In this document: in pieces, positions 1-7,811 of the stretch | Layout: every line of letters begins with the position of its first letter | Numbering within the stretch: position 1 is the first letter of the stretch | Origin: Cytophagales bacterium | Lineage (GTDB): Bacteria; Bacteroidota; Bacteroidia; Cytophagales; ES-bin-26 | NCBI GenBank assembly: GCA_014379925.1 | Contig: JACMKY010000060.1 | Span: 1-7,811 of the forward strand | Length of the DNA: 7,811 nt | Reading direction: 5' to 3' | The notes under the pieces: generated by a model | The model's input: the letters and a program-made list of their open reading frames with translations, nothing else | The model's database searches: none | Told to the model about the DNA's origin: nothing | Made by a program: the position numbers and the translations under genes

Positions 1-203
1 GCAGTAACCAACAGGCGGTTTGGTAATATGGCGGGGCGTCTAATATTTGCTTAGCTTTTTGTTCGCTAATCGGCTTCAGTTCCAGCCGACGCATAACGCC
101 AAGCTGTAGTTCTTGACATCAACTTTTGTAACTTTGTTCGGCAGCCGTTACGGGCTGTCGATTTTAAAATACCGCCACATTGCCAAGGAGTAGCCGTTAT
201 CAG
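1..203 (+). repeat. attC-like folded non-coding element 1
   Basis: This non-coding block precedes the NmrA-like gene. Its ends pair: TTGGTAATATGGCGG at 20-34 matches the reverse complement of 172-186 at 13 of 15 positions. Outside that pairing, AAC(a)GGC at 10-16 faces GCCGTT at 193-198. Smaller hairpins lie inside: CGGCT/AGCCG (71-75 with 84-88) and CGGCAGCC/GGCTGTCG (139-146 with 153-160, one mismatch). An AAC-type 5' arm, a GTT-type 3' arm and imperfect long-range pairing are the layout of integron attC sites, but about 200 bp is longer than most and the GTTATCA core does not fit GTTRRRY exactly. The 5' limit may lie outside the window. The pairing is seen directly; the attC interpretation is inference. 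It could instead be another folded repeat or a structured RNA. Confidence 0.4.
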
Positions 204-252
204 TCATTGTAATGTTGGACTAAACCCATAGTCAAAAAATACAACAATAGAA

Positions 253-1158
253 ATGAATAAGACAATCGTAGTAGTAGGTGCCACCGGGAATTTAGGAGGT
301 AAAATCATAAATGCCTTATTAGCTAAAGGAGCAGAAGTTAAGGCAATTGTACGTATAGAAACAGACGAAAAGAAAATAAATGAACTAGAAAACAAAGGAG
401 TTAAAGTGTACCAAATAGACACTAGCAATAAATCTGAAATTTCAAAATATTGTATGGGTGCAAACTGTGTTGTTTCTGCTTTGGCTGGTTTAAGAGAGAC
501 TGTTGTAGATGCTCAAAAAATTATTTTGGATGCTGCTGTTGAAGCGAATGTTCGAAGATTTATACCAAGTGATTATTCTAGTGATTTTACAGATTTGGTA
601 GAAGGACAAAACAGAAATTTAGATTTAAGAAGGGAGTTTCACCAGTATCTTGACAAAGCCCCCATTAAAGCTACCACTATATTCAACGGGCCTTTTATGG
701 ACTTACTAACTACTGACATGCCTTTGATTATGTTTAAACAAAAAAGAATACTTTGTTGGGGTAGCCCAAATCAAATTATAGAATTTACCACCACCTATAA
801 TATTGCCGAATTTACTGCCGAAGTAGCAATGGATGAAGACACACCAAGATATTTAAGAATAGCAGGAGACAGATTGTCTTGTAACGACTTCGTAAAATTG
901 CTTACAGAGCTTACAGGTAACAAGTATAAAATATTCAGGCCGGGAGGAATTAAACTTTTAAATATTATCATTAACACAACCAGATTTTTTTCGCCTTCAA
1001 AAAAAGAACTTTATCCAGCTTGGCAAGGAATGCAATATATGAGGGATATGATGGAGGGTAGAATAATATTCCAAAAATATGACAATAATAGATATCCAAC
1101 ACTAAAATGGACCTCAGTAAAAGAATTCTTGATTAATGAAGAGGTAAGCCTAAAATAG
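253..1158 (+). CDS. NmrA/isoflavone-reductase-like NAD(P)-binding protein
   Basis: A 301-residue protein of the atypical short-chain dehydrogenase group (NmrA-like / isoflavone reductase-like), expected to be cytosolic. The N-terminus is a Rossmann dinucleotide-binding loop, VVVGATGNLGG (residues 6-16, GxxGxxG with G9, G12, G15), followed by AIVR near residues 32-35, where NADP-preferring members carry an arginine. The segment RRFIPSDYSSDF (about 101-112) matches the (K/R)RFxPS(E/D) stretch after the fifth strand in this family. Length is normal for the family. Members reduce aromatic alcohol precursors or quinones, or act as redox-sensing regulators; substrate cannot be told here. The ATG at 253 follows an A-rich leader without a clear Shine-Dalgarno, usual in Bacteroidota. 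The gene is markedly AT-rich in third positions compared with the minus-strand genes on the right and sits alone between two folded elements, suggesting acquisition as a cassette. Confidence 0.85.
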   Translation: MNKTIVVVGATGNLGGKIINALLAKGAEVKAIVRIETDEKKINELENKGVKVYQIDTSNKSEISKYCMGANCVVSALAGLRETVVDAQKIILDAAVEANVRRFIPSDYSSDFTDLVEGQNRNLDLRREFHQYLDKAPIKATTIFNGPFMDLLTTDMPLIMFKQKRILCWGSPNQIIEFTTTYNIAEFTAEVAMDEDTPRYLRIAGDRLSCNDFVKLLTELTGNKYKIFRPGGIKLLNIIINTTRFFSPSKKELYPAWQGMQYMRDMMEGRIIFQKYDNNRYPTLKWTSVKEFLINEEVSLK

Positions 1159-1190
1159 TTGAATTAGAAAGACACCAAAAACAACGAATC

Positions 1191-1325
1191 GCTAACAAGG
1201 ATTAGGCAAAAGATGGGCTGACGTGCTTCGTAAAAACATTTGTGCAAAGTTTAACATTTGTGCTTCGCATGAAATTTATTGCTAAAAATCTTCCCTTCGT
1301 CAAGCCATAACCCGTTGTGTGCAAC
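1191..1325 (+). repeat. attC-like folded non-coding element 2
   Basis: This block begins 32 bp after the NmrA-like stop codon. ATGGGCTGACG (1213-1223) matches the reverse complement of 1298-1308 at 9 of 11 positions. AACAAGGATTAGGC (1194-1207) can pair imperfectly with 1304-1316, which ends in CCCGTT; the two pairings compete for GCCAT at 1304-1308. The right end, GTTGTGTGCAAC (1314-1325), has its own GTTG/CAAC inversion. Inside are direct repeats: AACATTTGTGC at 1235-1245 and 1253-1263, and GTGCTTCG at 1223-1230 and 1260-1267. The AACA(A)GG start and CCGTT end resemble those of element 1. The wording, especially CCCGTTGTGTGCAAC, looks familiar from Bacteroidota non-coding cassette borders, but that is recollection and not a search result. 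Confidence 0.4.
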
Positions 1326-1359
1326 CGCTGACTTATAGCGAAAGTGACCGGGATTTGGT

Positions 1360-1377
1360 AAGTTTAGTTTCAAACTT
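1360..1377 (+). promoter_or_regulatory. Small hairpin ahead of the DUF433 start
   Basis: AAGTTT (1360-1365) and AAACTT (1372-1377) form a perfect 6-bp inverted repeat with a 6-nt loop. It ends 7 bp before the ATG at 1385. Antitoxin-type genes are often self-regulated through such short inverted repeats, and a hairpin here could also hide the translation start. With only six A/T-rich base pairs it could be chance. Confidence 0.2.
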
Positions 1378-1384
1378 TTGAGTT

Positions 1385-1570
1385 ATGGAAAGTCGCATTA
1401 TCAACATAGACCCGGATATTTTAGGTGGGACACCGGTTTTTTATGGCACACGAGTACCAATCAAGAACCTGTTTGACTACTTAGAAACCGGCGAGACCAT
1501 TGACTATTTTCTTGACGACTTCAGCGGGGTGCAGCGGGAGCAGGTTATAAAGCTTCTTAAAATGTCTTAA
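1385..1570 (+). CDS. Short DUF433-family (VapB-like antitoxin) protein
   Basis: A 61-residue protein with the DUF433 hallmark: a short N-terminal strand, then the core DPDILGGTPVFYGTRVPIKN (residues 9-28), then LFDYLETGETIDYFLDDF and VQREQVIKLL. DUF433 proteins form a small homeodomain-like fold and are commonly the antitoxin partner of a PIN-like DUF5615 toxin. Family members usually run to about 70-80 residues with a helix after REQVI; here the frame stops after LLKMS. Beyond the TAA at 1568-1570 the same frame stays open for 21 codons, beginning KLIETS, which would suit the missing helix, so the stop may be a recent nonsense change. No toxin gene follows: the next gene is an unrelated binding protein. 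It may be functional as a short form, a solitary antitoxin or a remnant. Confidence 0.75.
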   Translation: MESRIINIDPDILGGTPVFYGTRVPIKNLFDYLETGETIDYFLDDFSGVQREQVIKLLKMS

Positions 1571-1633
1571 AAGCTCATTGAAACTTCGTCAAATACCCTG
1601 CCTGAAAATATCAGAGTAGTACATAAATATTCT

Positions 1634-2629
1634 ATGAGCAATTTTACAACAAGACGGAAGTTCCTAAGAACCTTTTCTCTCCTTTCCGTAGCGCCATCAA
1701 TCCTATACGGCAACGGTTTTTCAAAGCATAAAACGATTCCTCGTATCGGATACCTCAGCGGCGCAGGTGTGCTGCAATTGGAGACGGCATTTACTGACGA
1801 ACTTCAAAAAGCTGGTTTTAAAGAAGGCGAAAACATCCTGATTGAAAAAAGGCTTGCCCGGCCAAACAGCTCTGACGTAGCGGTTATGGCCGCAGAACTG
1901 GCGGGGATGGATCTCTCTATGATCGTTGTGGGTTCTCTTCCCATTGCGCTGGAAGTACGCAAGAACAATCCGAAAATGCCCATGATCCTTGCAACCTGTC
2001 CCGGCATGGTCAGTAACGGCTTTGCTGAAAGTTTGGAGCACCCGGGCGGAATTTATACCGGAATGGATGAATTGCCCCAAGGAGTCACTGCAAAGCGCCT
2101 TCAACTCTTGAAAGCCGCTGTTCCCACGGCTGCACGCATTGCCTTGCTTTCTACAACCCCCGGAACCGGTGGACATGAAATGCAGCTTTCAGAGGCCGAG
2201 AAAACGGCCTCAACGCTCGGGATAGAAGTCAAGCCATACCGGGCTGCTTCGTTGCAACAATTGGAAAAAGCATTGGAAGAGTTGGCGAAGGACGGCATGA
2301 ACGGGATGCTTAGTTTTCAAGGGGCACTAACGTTAGCTAATCGTAATTTAATTGTGGACTTCACCGCCCGAAACCGTATTCCCGCCATTTACCAACAGGC
2401 CGTGTTTGCAGAAATTGGGGGGCTCATGGCATGGGCGCCGGACCTTGCACAACAGTTTCGGGAAGCTGCGCATTTCGTTGAAAAAATCCTGAAAGGTGCA
2501 AAACCAGGAGACCTGCCTGTAAAGCATCCGGATAAATACTACCTAACGTTGAATAAAACGGCTGCAAACAAACTAGGCGTGAATTTCTCCAAGGAATTGA
2601 TGGCAGAAGCATCAAAAATTATCGATTGA
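1634..2629 (+). CDS. ABC transporter substrate-binding protein (ABC_sub_bind type), Tat-like signal
   Basis: A 331-residue protein matching the ABC_sub_bind (PF04392) pattern. After the leader come RIGYLSG (about 37-43), FTDELQKAGFKEGENILIEKR, AAELAGMDLSMIVVGSLPIALEVRK, then the family-typical LEHPGGIYTGMDELPQG and AKRLQLLKAAVPTAARIALL. The C-terminal end, PDKYYLTLNKTAANKLGVNF, corresponds to the conserved FELVINLKTAKALGL-like ending. The N-terminus TRRKFLRTF followed by LLSVAPSILYG is a twin-arginine-type signal, so export in folded form is likely. Family members bind small ligands for import, with tryptophan/tyrosine-type or other aromatic ligands known for some; the ligand here is unknown. 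No permease or ATPase gene is adjacent. The start follows an A/T-rich leader without a clear ribosome site and lies in the same frame as the DUF433 gene upstream. Base composition is intermediate between the left and right parts of the window. Confidence 0.85.
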   Translation: MSNFTTRRKFLRTFSLLSVAPSILYGNGFSKHKTIPRIGYLSGAGVLQLETAFTDELQKAGFKEGENILIEKRLARPNSSDVAVMAAELAGMDLSMIVVGSLPIALEVRKNNPKMPMILATCPGMVSNGFAESLEHPGGIYTGMDELPQGVTAKRLQLLKAAVPTAARIALLSTTPGTGGHEMQLSEAEKTASTLGIEVKPYRAASLQQLEKALEELAKDGMNGMLSFQGALTLANRNLIVDFTARNRIPAIYQQAVFAEIGGLMAWAPDLAQQFREAAHFVEKILKGAKPGDLPVKHPDKYYLTLNKTAANKLGVNFSKELMAEASKIID

Positions 2630-2687
2630 AGGCTATTTGAAAGCCAGTTGGGTAAAACACCTTTGAGCAAGTTTTATTTCAATTAGT

Positions 2688-2915
2688 TCAAGTTGTCAAA
2701 AACCGTACATCCGCTAACATAATATCTATACAATGGTACCCGCCGTACACGTTACCAGCTTTCGTTTTTAGTTGAGTGATGTATTTCCAACCAAACTGAC
2801 GAAACACTATCTTCTCTTTCAATTTATTAGTCATAATAACTGGTGTTACGCGGGCATTGCCCATACGCATTGGAAAGGGGCTTTTGTCAACCCAAGAAAG
2901 GCCCTTTCTACGCAA
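2688..2915 (-). pseudogene. Doubtful hypothetical protein fragment
   Basis: An open frame of 75 codons on the minus strand with protein-like composition, for example IVFRQFGWKYITQLKTKAG and GYHCIDIMLADVRFL. It is not a family I recognise. Its first possible start is a TTG immediately after an in-frame TGA (2916-2918), and the first ATG is at codon 17 (2867-2865) with no visible ribosome site. Its 5' third overlaps the nested palindrome at 2837-2944. It could be the surviving 3' end of a disrupted gene, a small real gene starting at 2867, or noise. Apart from this and the palindrome, I see nothing convincing in 2630-2941. Confidence 0.2.
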
Positions 2916-2944
2916 TCAGCCAACATCGCGCGTAACATCGGTTA
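2837..2944. repeat. Nested interrupted palindrome at the 3' end of the oxidoreductase gene
   Basis: Outer arms 2837-2852 and 2929-2944 match in inverted orientation at 14 of 16 positions, with a perfect TGTTACGCG/CGCGTAACA core (2844-2852 with 2929-2937). Inner arms AAAGGGGCTTT (2874-2884) and AAAGGCCCTTT (2897-2907) match at 10 of 11. Both pairs share one centre at 2890.5, with 21-nt unpaired gaps on each side and a 12-nt central loop. The outer right arm contains the TAA stop of the minus-strand oxidoreductase gene (2944-2942). The position between two convergent genes suits a bidirectional transcription end or mRNA 3' structure. No T-run follows, so it is not a textbook intrinsic terminator. 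A small palindromic mobile element is the alternative. Confidence 0.45.
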
Positions 2945-5215
2945 ATAAACCAGCACCTCGAATAAGGCCGCTGGCACGTGTCCGGACGGATGCGTTGGCT
3001 CGAGCACCAGCCGGTGGGTAACCAGGGGCGGGTCGAATACCACCTTGTTGATGCTTTGGTGGTTGTCCTTTTTTTCGAAGACCATCTCCCCCTGGTCGTT
3101 GCAAATCCGGTAGTGCCGCACGCAGAACGGCATGGTCGACTCGGGGTGGCCCAGCAGAGACGATTCCATCGGGTGGTCGTAGTCGGCGTCGAAGCCGAGA
3201 ATCACCTCCCGGATGGTTTGCGGCGTCTCCCAGTCCAGGTAGAGTTTGGGATGGCGGTCGTCGGGATGGGCGGCCCAGGCGTTGGTGCCCACCGTGGGGC
3301 GAAACACCCCGTTGCTGGCGTTTCGCGGGGCGTAGGCCCGGAGGGACGGTTCAATTTTCAGGGCCAGGTTGTGTCCGGCCGGCCGACGGTGCGGGCACCA
3401 GAACTCGAAGGATTCCACGCCGATGTCTTCCGGGGGCGTTTGTACGCCGTAGTTGGACACGGCCTTGTTCACCTTGTTGAATACCGAAAGCAGCCCCGTA
3501 ACCCGCAACTGGCTGCTCCGCACGGAAACCAGCTCGTTTTTCATCAGGCAGACGAACCCGTAGCCAGCCGAATCGATCCGGGCGTCGGGCCGGAACGAAA
3601 CCAGATTTTCGCCCTTGCTCAACGCAAAGGTTTGGCTTCCCAGCGTCACGTCCGGGGTGTGGTTGAACGGTTTGCTGCTGATGCGCCACTCCACCGTTAA
3701 CTCGGTTGCCCCGGCCGCCTTCACTTGCAGCGTAACGGCCGGCAGCGGACCCGGCGACAAGGGCAGCATTTGCGCCGACGAATATTCCAGCGCTACCCAA
3801 GGGCCGTCGAAGGGAATTTCGTCCAGGGTCCACTCGCTGGAGGCGGTAATGCGGGCAGACGCGGCCAGGTTGCGGGGGTCTTCCAGGGCCACGTTGGGAA
3901 GGTGGTGACCAGTCTTCAGTAGTTCGTTTTGCAACGTCCGGAGGGGGCCGGGTTGGTTGAAATCGCGGATGCGCCAGTGCCGGTGCGTACCCAGCGCCGC
4001 CGCCATGCCCACGGCCTGGCCCCCGTGCGCGCAGGTGCCCATCACGCGCGTGGAGCCGAAGGCCACGTGCGAGGCGCTGATGATCCGTCCCGCCAGAAAC
4101 AGGTTCTCCAGGTTGCGGCTGTACAGGCAGCGAAAGGGAATCTGGTAAATGCCCTTGGCGTGCCATTGGTTGCAGCCTGGCTTCTCACTGAATACCCCGT
4201 CGGCCGGGTGCAGGTCGATGGACCACCCGCCGAAAGCCACGGCGTCTTCGAACGGCCGCTGCGCCACGATGTCCTGCTGCCTCATCATGTAGTCTCCCTC
4301 GAAGCGGCGGCTCTCGCGCTTGCCCGGGATGTTGCCTACCCATTCCAACGTCAGGTTTTCGGCCTCCGGAAACTTGCCCGAGTTCTTGATGTAATTCCAA
4401 ACGCCGTACACCACCTTCCACAGTTCCCACTTGATGGTTTCAGTCTGGTGCACGGTGTCTAACCGGCCGCCGTATTCGATCCACCACAGCTGGCAACCGA
4501 AATCCTGGGCGTTGAAGCTCCGGTAACGGGGAATCTGGGTGATATCGGCCAGGGCGTAGGCCGGCGGAACGAACCGGACGGGTCGACCCGTGTCTTTGCT
4601 GTAGAAGTAGATGGTGTGGCCCAGCAATTCCCCGTACTCCTCGCTCGGCGCGAACTTCTCCCCGAACTCCTCCCGCGATTCGGCACCCATCCGGAAGGCG
4701 GCGCCGGCCAGGAAGCCCACGATACCGTCCCCGGAAGCATCGCAGAAATACGGGGCGGACAGTTCGTACTGCGTGGCGTTTTGGCTGCAGAAAGCCCGTA
4801 CGCTCTCAATCCGGTCGGGGGCCGATTTTTTGACCTCGTAGGCGGCAGTGTTGAGCAACAAGGTGATGTTGGGCTCGCCCACGACTTTTTCCAGGAGGAT
4901 GGTGTCGAAAATAATCGGGTTTCCCTCGGGGTTGCGGTATACATTTTCCGCCAACACCTCATCAATGACGCCCCCTTCCCGCGCCCAACGGTTGTTGTTG
5001 CCCATGTGCGAGGTGGCGCCCAACACCCACAACCGGACTTCGCTCGAGGAGTTACCGCCCAACACGGGCCGGTCCTGCACCAGCACCACCCGGATACCGG
5101 CCCGGGCGGCGGTGATGGCGCAGCAACTGCCGGCCAGACCCCCACCCACCACCAGGTCGGCTTCGTGGCGGACCATCTTTACACTTCGTTGATCGGTTGC
5201 GTCGACTTTGAGCAT
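2942..5215 (-). CDS. FAD-dependent oxidoreductase (PF12831 type) with discoidin-like C-terminus
   Basis: A 757-residue protein if started at the ATG at 5215-5213. The FAD fold is clear: strand plus GGGLAG (residues 24-29), the acidic end of the second strand in VVLVQD (D48), the PF12831 signature GGNSSSEVRLWV (53-64), CDASGDG (159-164), and the C-terminal FAD segment NLFLAGRIISASHVAFGSTR with GTCAHGGQAVGMAAAL (371-408). Such proteins are often annotated as putative xanthan lyase or FAD oxidoreductase; the reaction is not established from sequence. From about 470 the protein is beta-rich, and the last ~120 residues (NASNGVFRP, LYLDWETPQTIREV, VLEPTHP) look like an F5/8C carbohydrate-binding fold. 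No signal peptide is visible. A longer frame to 5371 begins with TTG and runs through the heptad array, so I reject it. An ATG at 5176 (744 residues) is the main alternative start. It lies downstream of, and co-directional with, the GH2 gene. Confidence 0.85.
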   Translation of the reverse strand: MLKVDATDQRSVKMVRHEADLVVGGGLAGSCCAITAARAGIRVVLVQDRPVLGGNSSSEVRLWVLGATSHMGNNNRWAREGGVIDEVLAENVYRNPEGNPIIFDTILLEKVVGEPNITLLLNTAAYEVKKSAPDRIESVRAFCSQNATQYELSAPYFCDASGDGIVGFLAGAAFRMGAESREEFGEKFAPSEEYGELLGHTIYFYSKDTGRPVRFVPPAYALADITQIPRYRSFNAQDFGCQLWWIEYGGRLDTVHQTETIKWELWKVVYGVWNYIKNSGKFPEAENLTLEWVGNIPGKRESRRFEGDYMMRQQDIVAQRPFEDAVAFGGWSIDLHPADGVFSEKPGCNQWHAKGIYQIPFRCLYSRNLENLFLAGRIISASHVAFGSTRVMGTCAHGGQAVGMAAALGTHRHWRIRDFNQPGPLRTLQNELLKTGHHLPNVALEDPRNLAASARITASSEWTLDEIPFDGPWVALEYSSAQMLPLSPGPLPAVTLQVKAAGATELTVEWRISSKPFNHTPDVTLGSQTFALSKGENLVSFRPDARIDSAGYGFVCLMKNELVSVRSSQLRVTGLLSVFNKVNKAVSNYGVQTPPEDIGVESFEFWCPHRRPAGHNLALKIEPSLRAYAPRNASNGVFRPTVGTNAWAAHPDDRHPKLYLDWETPQTIREVILGFDADYDHPMESSLLGHPESTMPFCVRHYRICNDQGEMVFEKKDNHQSINKVVFDPPLVTHRLVLEPTHPSGHVPAALFEVLVY

Positions 5216-5233
5216 TGGAAGAGAAGTTAAGTG

Positions 5234-5345
5234 GGCACTGGGCAATGGGCAGTTGGCAATGAGCAGTAGGCAATGGGCAGTTGGCAGTAAGCAATGAGCA
5301 GTAGGCAGTAAACAGTAGGCAGTTAGCAATGGGCAGTTGGCAATA
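5234..5345 (+). repeat. Heptanucleotide tandem array, 16 units (orientation RGCARTN)
   Basis: Sixteen contiguous 7-bp units with consensus RGCARTN, such as GGCAATG, GGCAGTT, AGCAGTA and GGCAGTA. The units vary mainly at positions 1, 5 and 7, with no insertions or deletions across 112 bp. The array lies in the spacer between the GH2 gene and the oxidoreductase gene, ending 19 bp before the chosen oxidoreductase start. Read on the minus strand it has no stop codon in the relevant frame and encodes a Leu-Pro-Thr-Ala-His-Cys pattern, which explains the false N-terminal extension of that gene. Similar short tandem heptads are known in cyanobacteria and are often seen in Cytophagales intergenic DNA. 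Confidence 0.9.
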
Positions 5346-5443
5346 GGAGCAACTAGCGTATTGTCTTTCAATAATTTAGTAGGCAGCTATAATTTCATTT
5401 TTGTATAAGACAATTGTAAGCAGTCATAATTCAACGTTTATTT
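5346..5443. other. AT-rich spacer between the inverted heptad arrays
   Basis: A 98-bp unique AT-rich segment. It contains an 8-bp inverted repeat, ATTGTCTT (5360-5367) and AAGACAAT (5407-5414), 39 bp apart, placed inside the two opposed heptad arrays. It is the likeliest place for a promoter of the oxidoreductase gene, but I could not find a convincing Bacteroidota -33/-7 pair on the minus strand. It has no coding potential. Confidence 0.5.

Positions 5444-7811
<2,368 letters not shown>

Noticed and set aside
218..238. Terminator GACTA/TAGTC hairpin followed by A-run just before the NmrA-like gene
   Set aside because: Five weak base pairs followed by A rather than T on the plus strand; it is more likely ordinary leader sequence.
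2630..2660. Terminator after the binding-protein gene (GGCT...AGCC around 2632-2646)
   Set aside because: The stem is only four base pairs and no T-run follows.
2711..2945. A third attC-like element starting at CCGCTAACA (2711-2719)
   Set aside because: The left motif resembles those of the other elements, but I found no convincing paired right arm ending in CCGTT.
2978..3700. Long plus-strand open frames opposite the oxidoreductase and GH2 genes (for example 2978-3700, 4616-5230, 6729-7529)
   Set aside because: They are antisense to well-supported GC-rich genes, rich in Arg, Gly, Val and His, and show no family motif.
5216..5371. N-terminal extension of the oxidoreductase frame up to 5371 (an 809-residue version)
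   Set aside because: The start would be TTG and most of the added residues are translated heptad repeat. The FAD fold begins soon after the ATG at 5215.
5346..5443. Minus-strand promoter for the oxidoreductase gene (a TTGTCT...TATAGC pair, or TACAATTG as a -7 box)
   Set aside because: The first is a sigma70-type match unusual for Bacteroidota. The second has one mismatch and an upstream TTG only about 13 bp away, too close for a -33/-7 pair.

Overview
The window most resembles a member of the Bacteroidota, probably a Cytophagales/Spirosoma-like organism. The evidence is a GH2 enzyme with fibronectin-III modules beside a xanthan-lyase-type FAD oxidoreductase, start codons without clear Shine-Dalgarno sequences, AT-rich upstream stretches, and heptanucleotide GGCAGTA/GGCAATG-type repeats between genes. 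This placement is by recognition only; nothing in the window fixes the taxon.

Left part (1-2629, plus strand, visibly AT-richer, especially before about 1600). An AT-rich NmrA/isoflavone-reductase-like NAD(P)-binding gene (253-1158) lies between two non-coding, internally folded blocks (about 1-203 and 1191-1325). Each block has an AACA-type 5' arm and a CCGTT-type 3' arm that pair imperfectly, like long attC-style recombination sites. The gene fills the space between them as an integron or cassette gene would. Just after the second block is a short DUF433 antitoxin-like gene (1385-1570). It ends at a TAA that may be premature, because the frame stays open beyond it into the next start codon. 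Next is a substrate-binding protein of the ABC_sub_bind type with a Tat-like signal (1634-2629), with no permease or ATPase beside it.

Junction (2630-2941). This holds a doubtful protein fragment on the minus strand and a nested, shared-centre interrupted palindrome (2837-2944) that includes the stop codon of the next gene. It sits where the plus-strand and minus-strand genes converge.

Right part (2942-7811, minus strand, GC-rich). Transcription runs from high to low coordinates. First comes a GH2 glycosidase (5484-7811, N-terminus outside the window) with both catalytic glutamates and about three C-terminal Fn3-like modules. After a 268-bp spacer comes a PF12831-type FAD oxidoreductase (2942-5215) with a C-terminal discoidin-like region. 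The spacer carries two arrays of 7-bp repeats in opposite orientation (16 units at 5234-5345, 8 units at 5444-5499). One array supplies the last residues and the stop codon of the GH2 gene. The other stays open in frame and falsely lengthens the oxidoreductase frame. The GH2/oxidoreductase pair probably belongs to a glycan-degradation locus. The left-hand genes look like unrelated accessory DNA.

The best candidate for something under-described is the cassette-like unit in the first 1.3 kb. The inverted heptad arrays are second. Neither could be tested by database search here.
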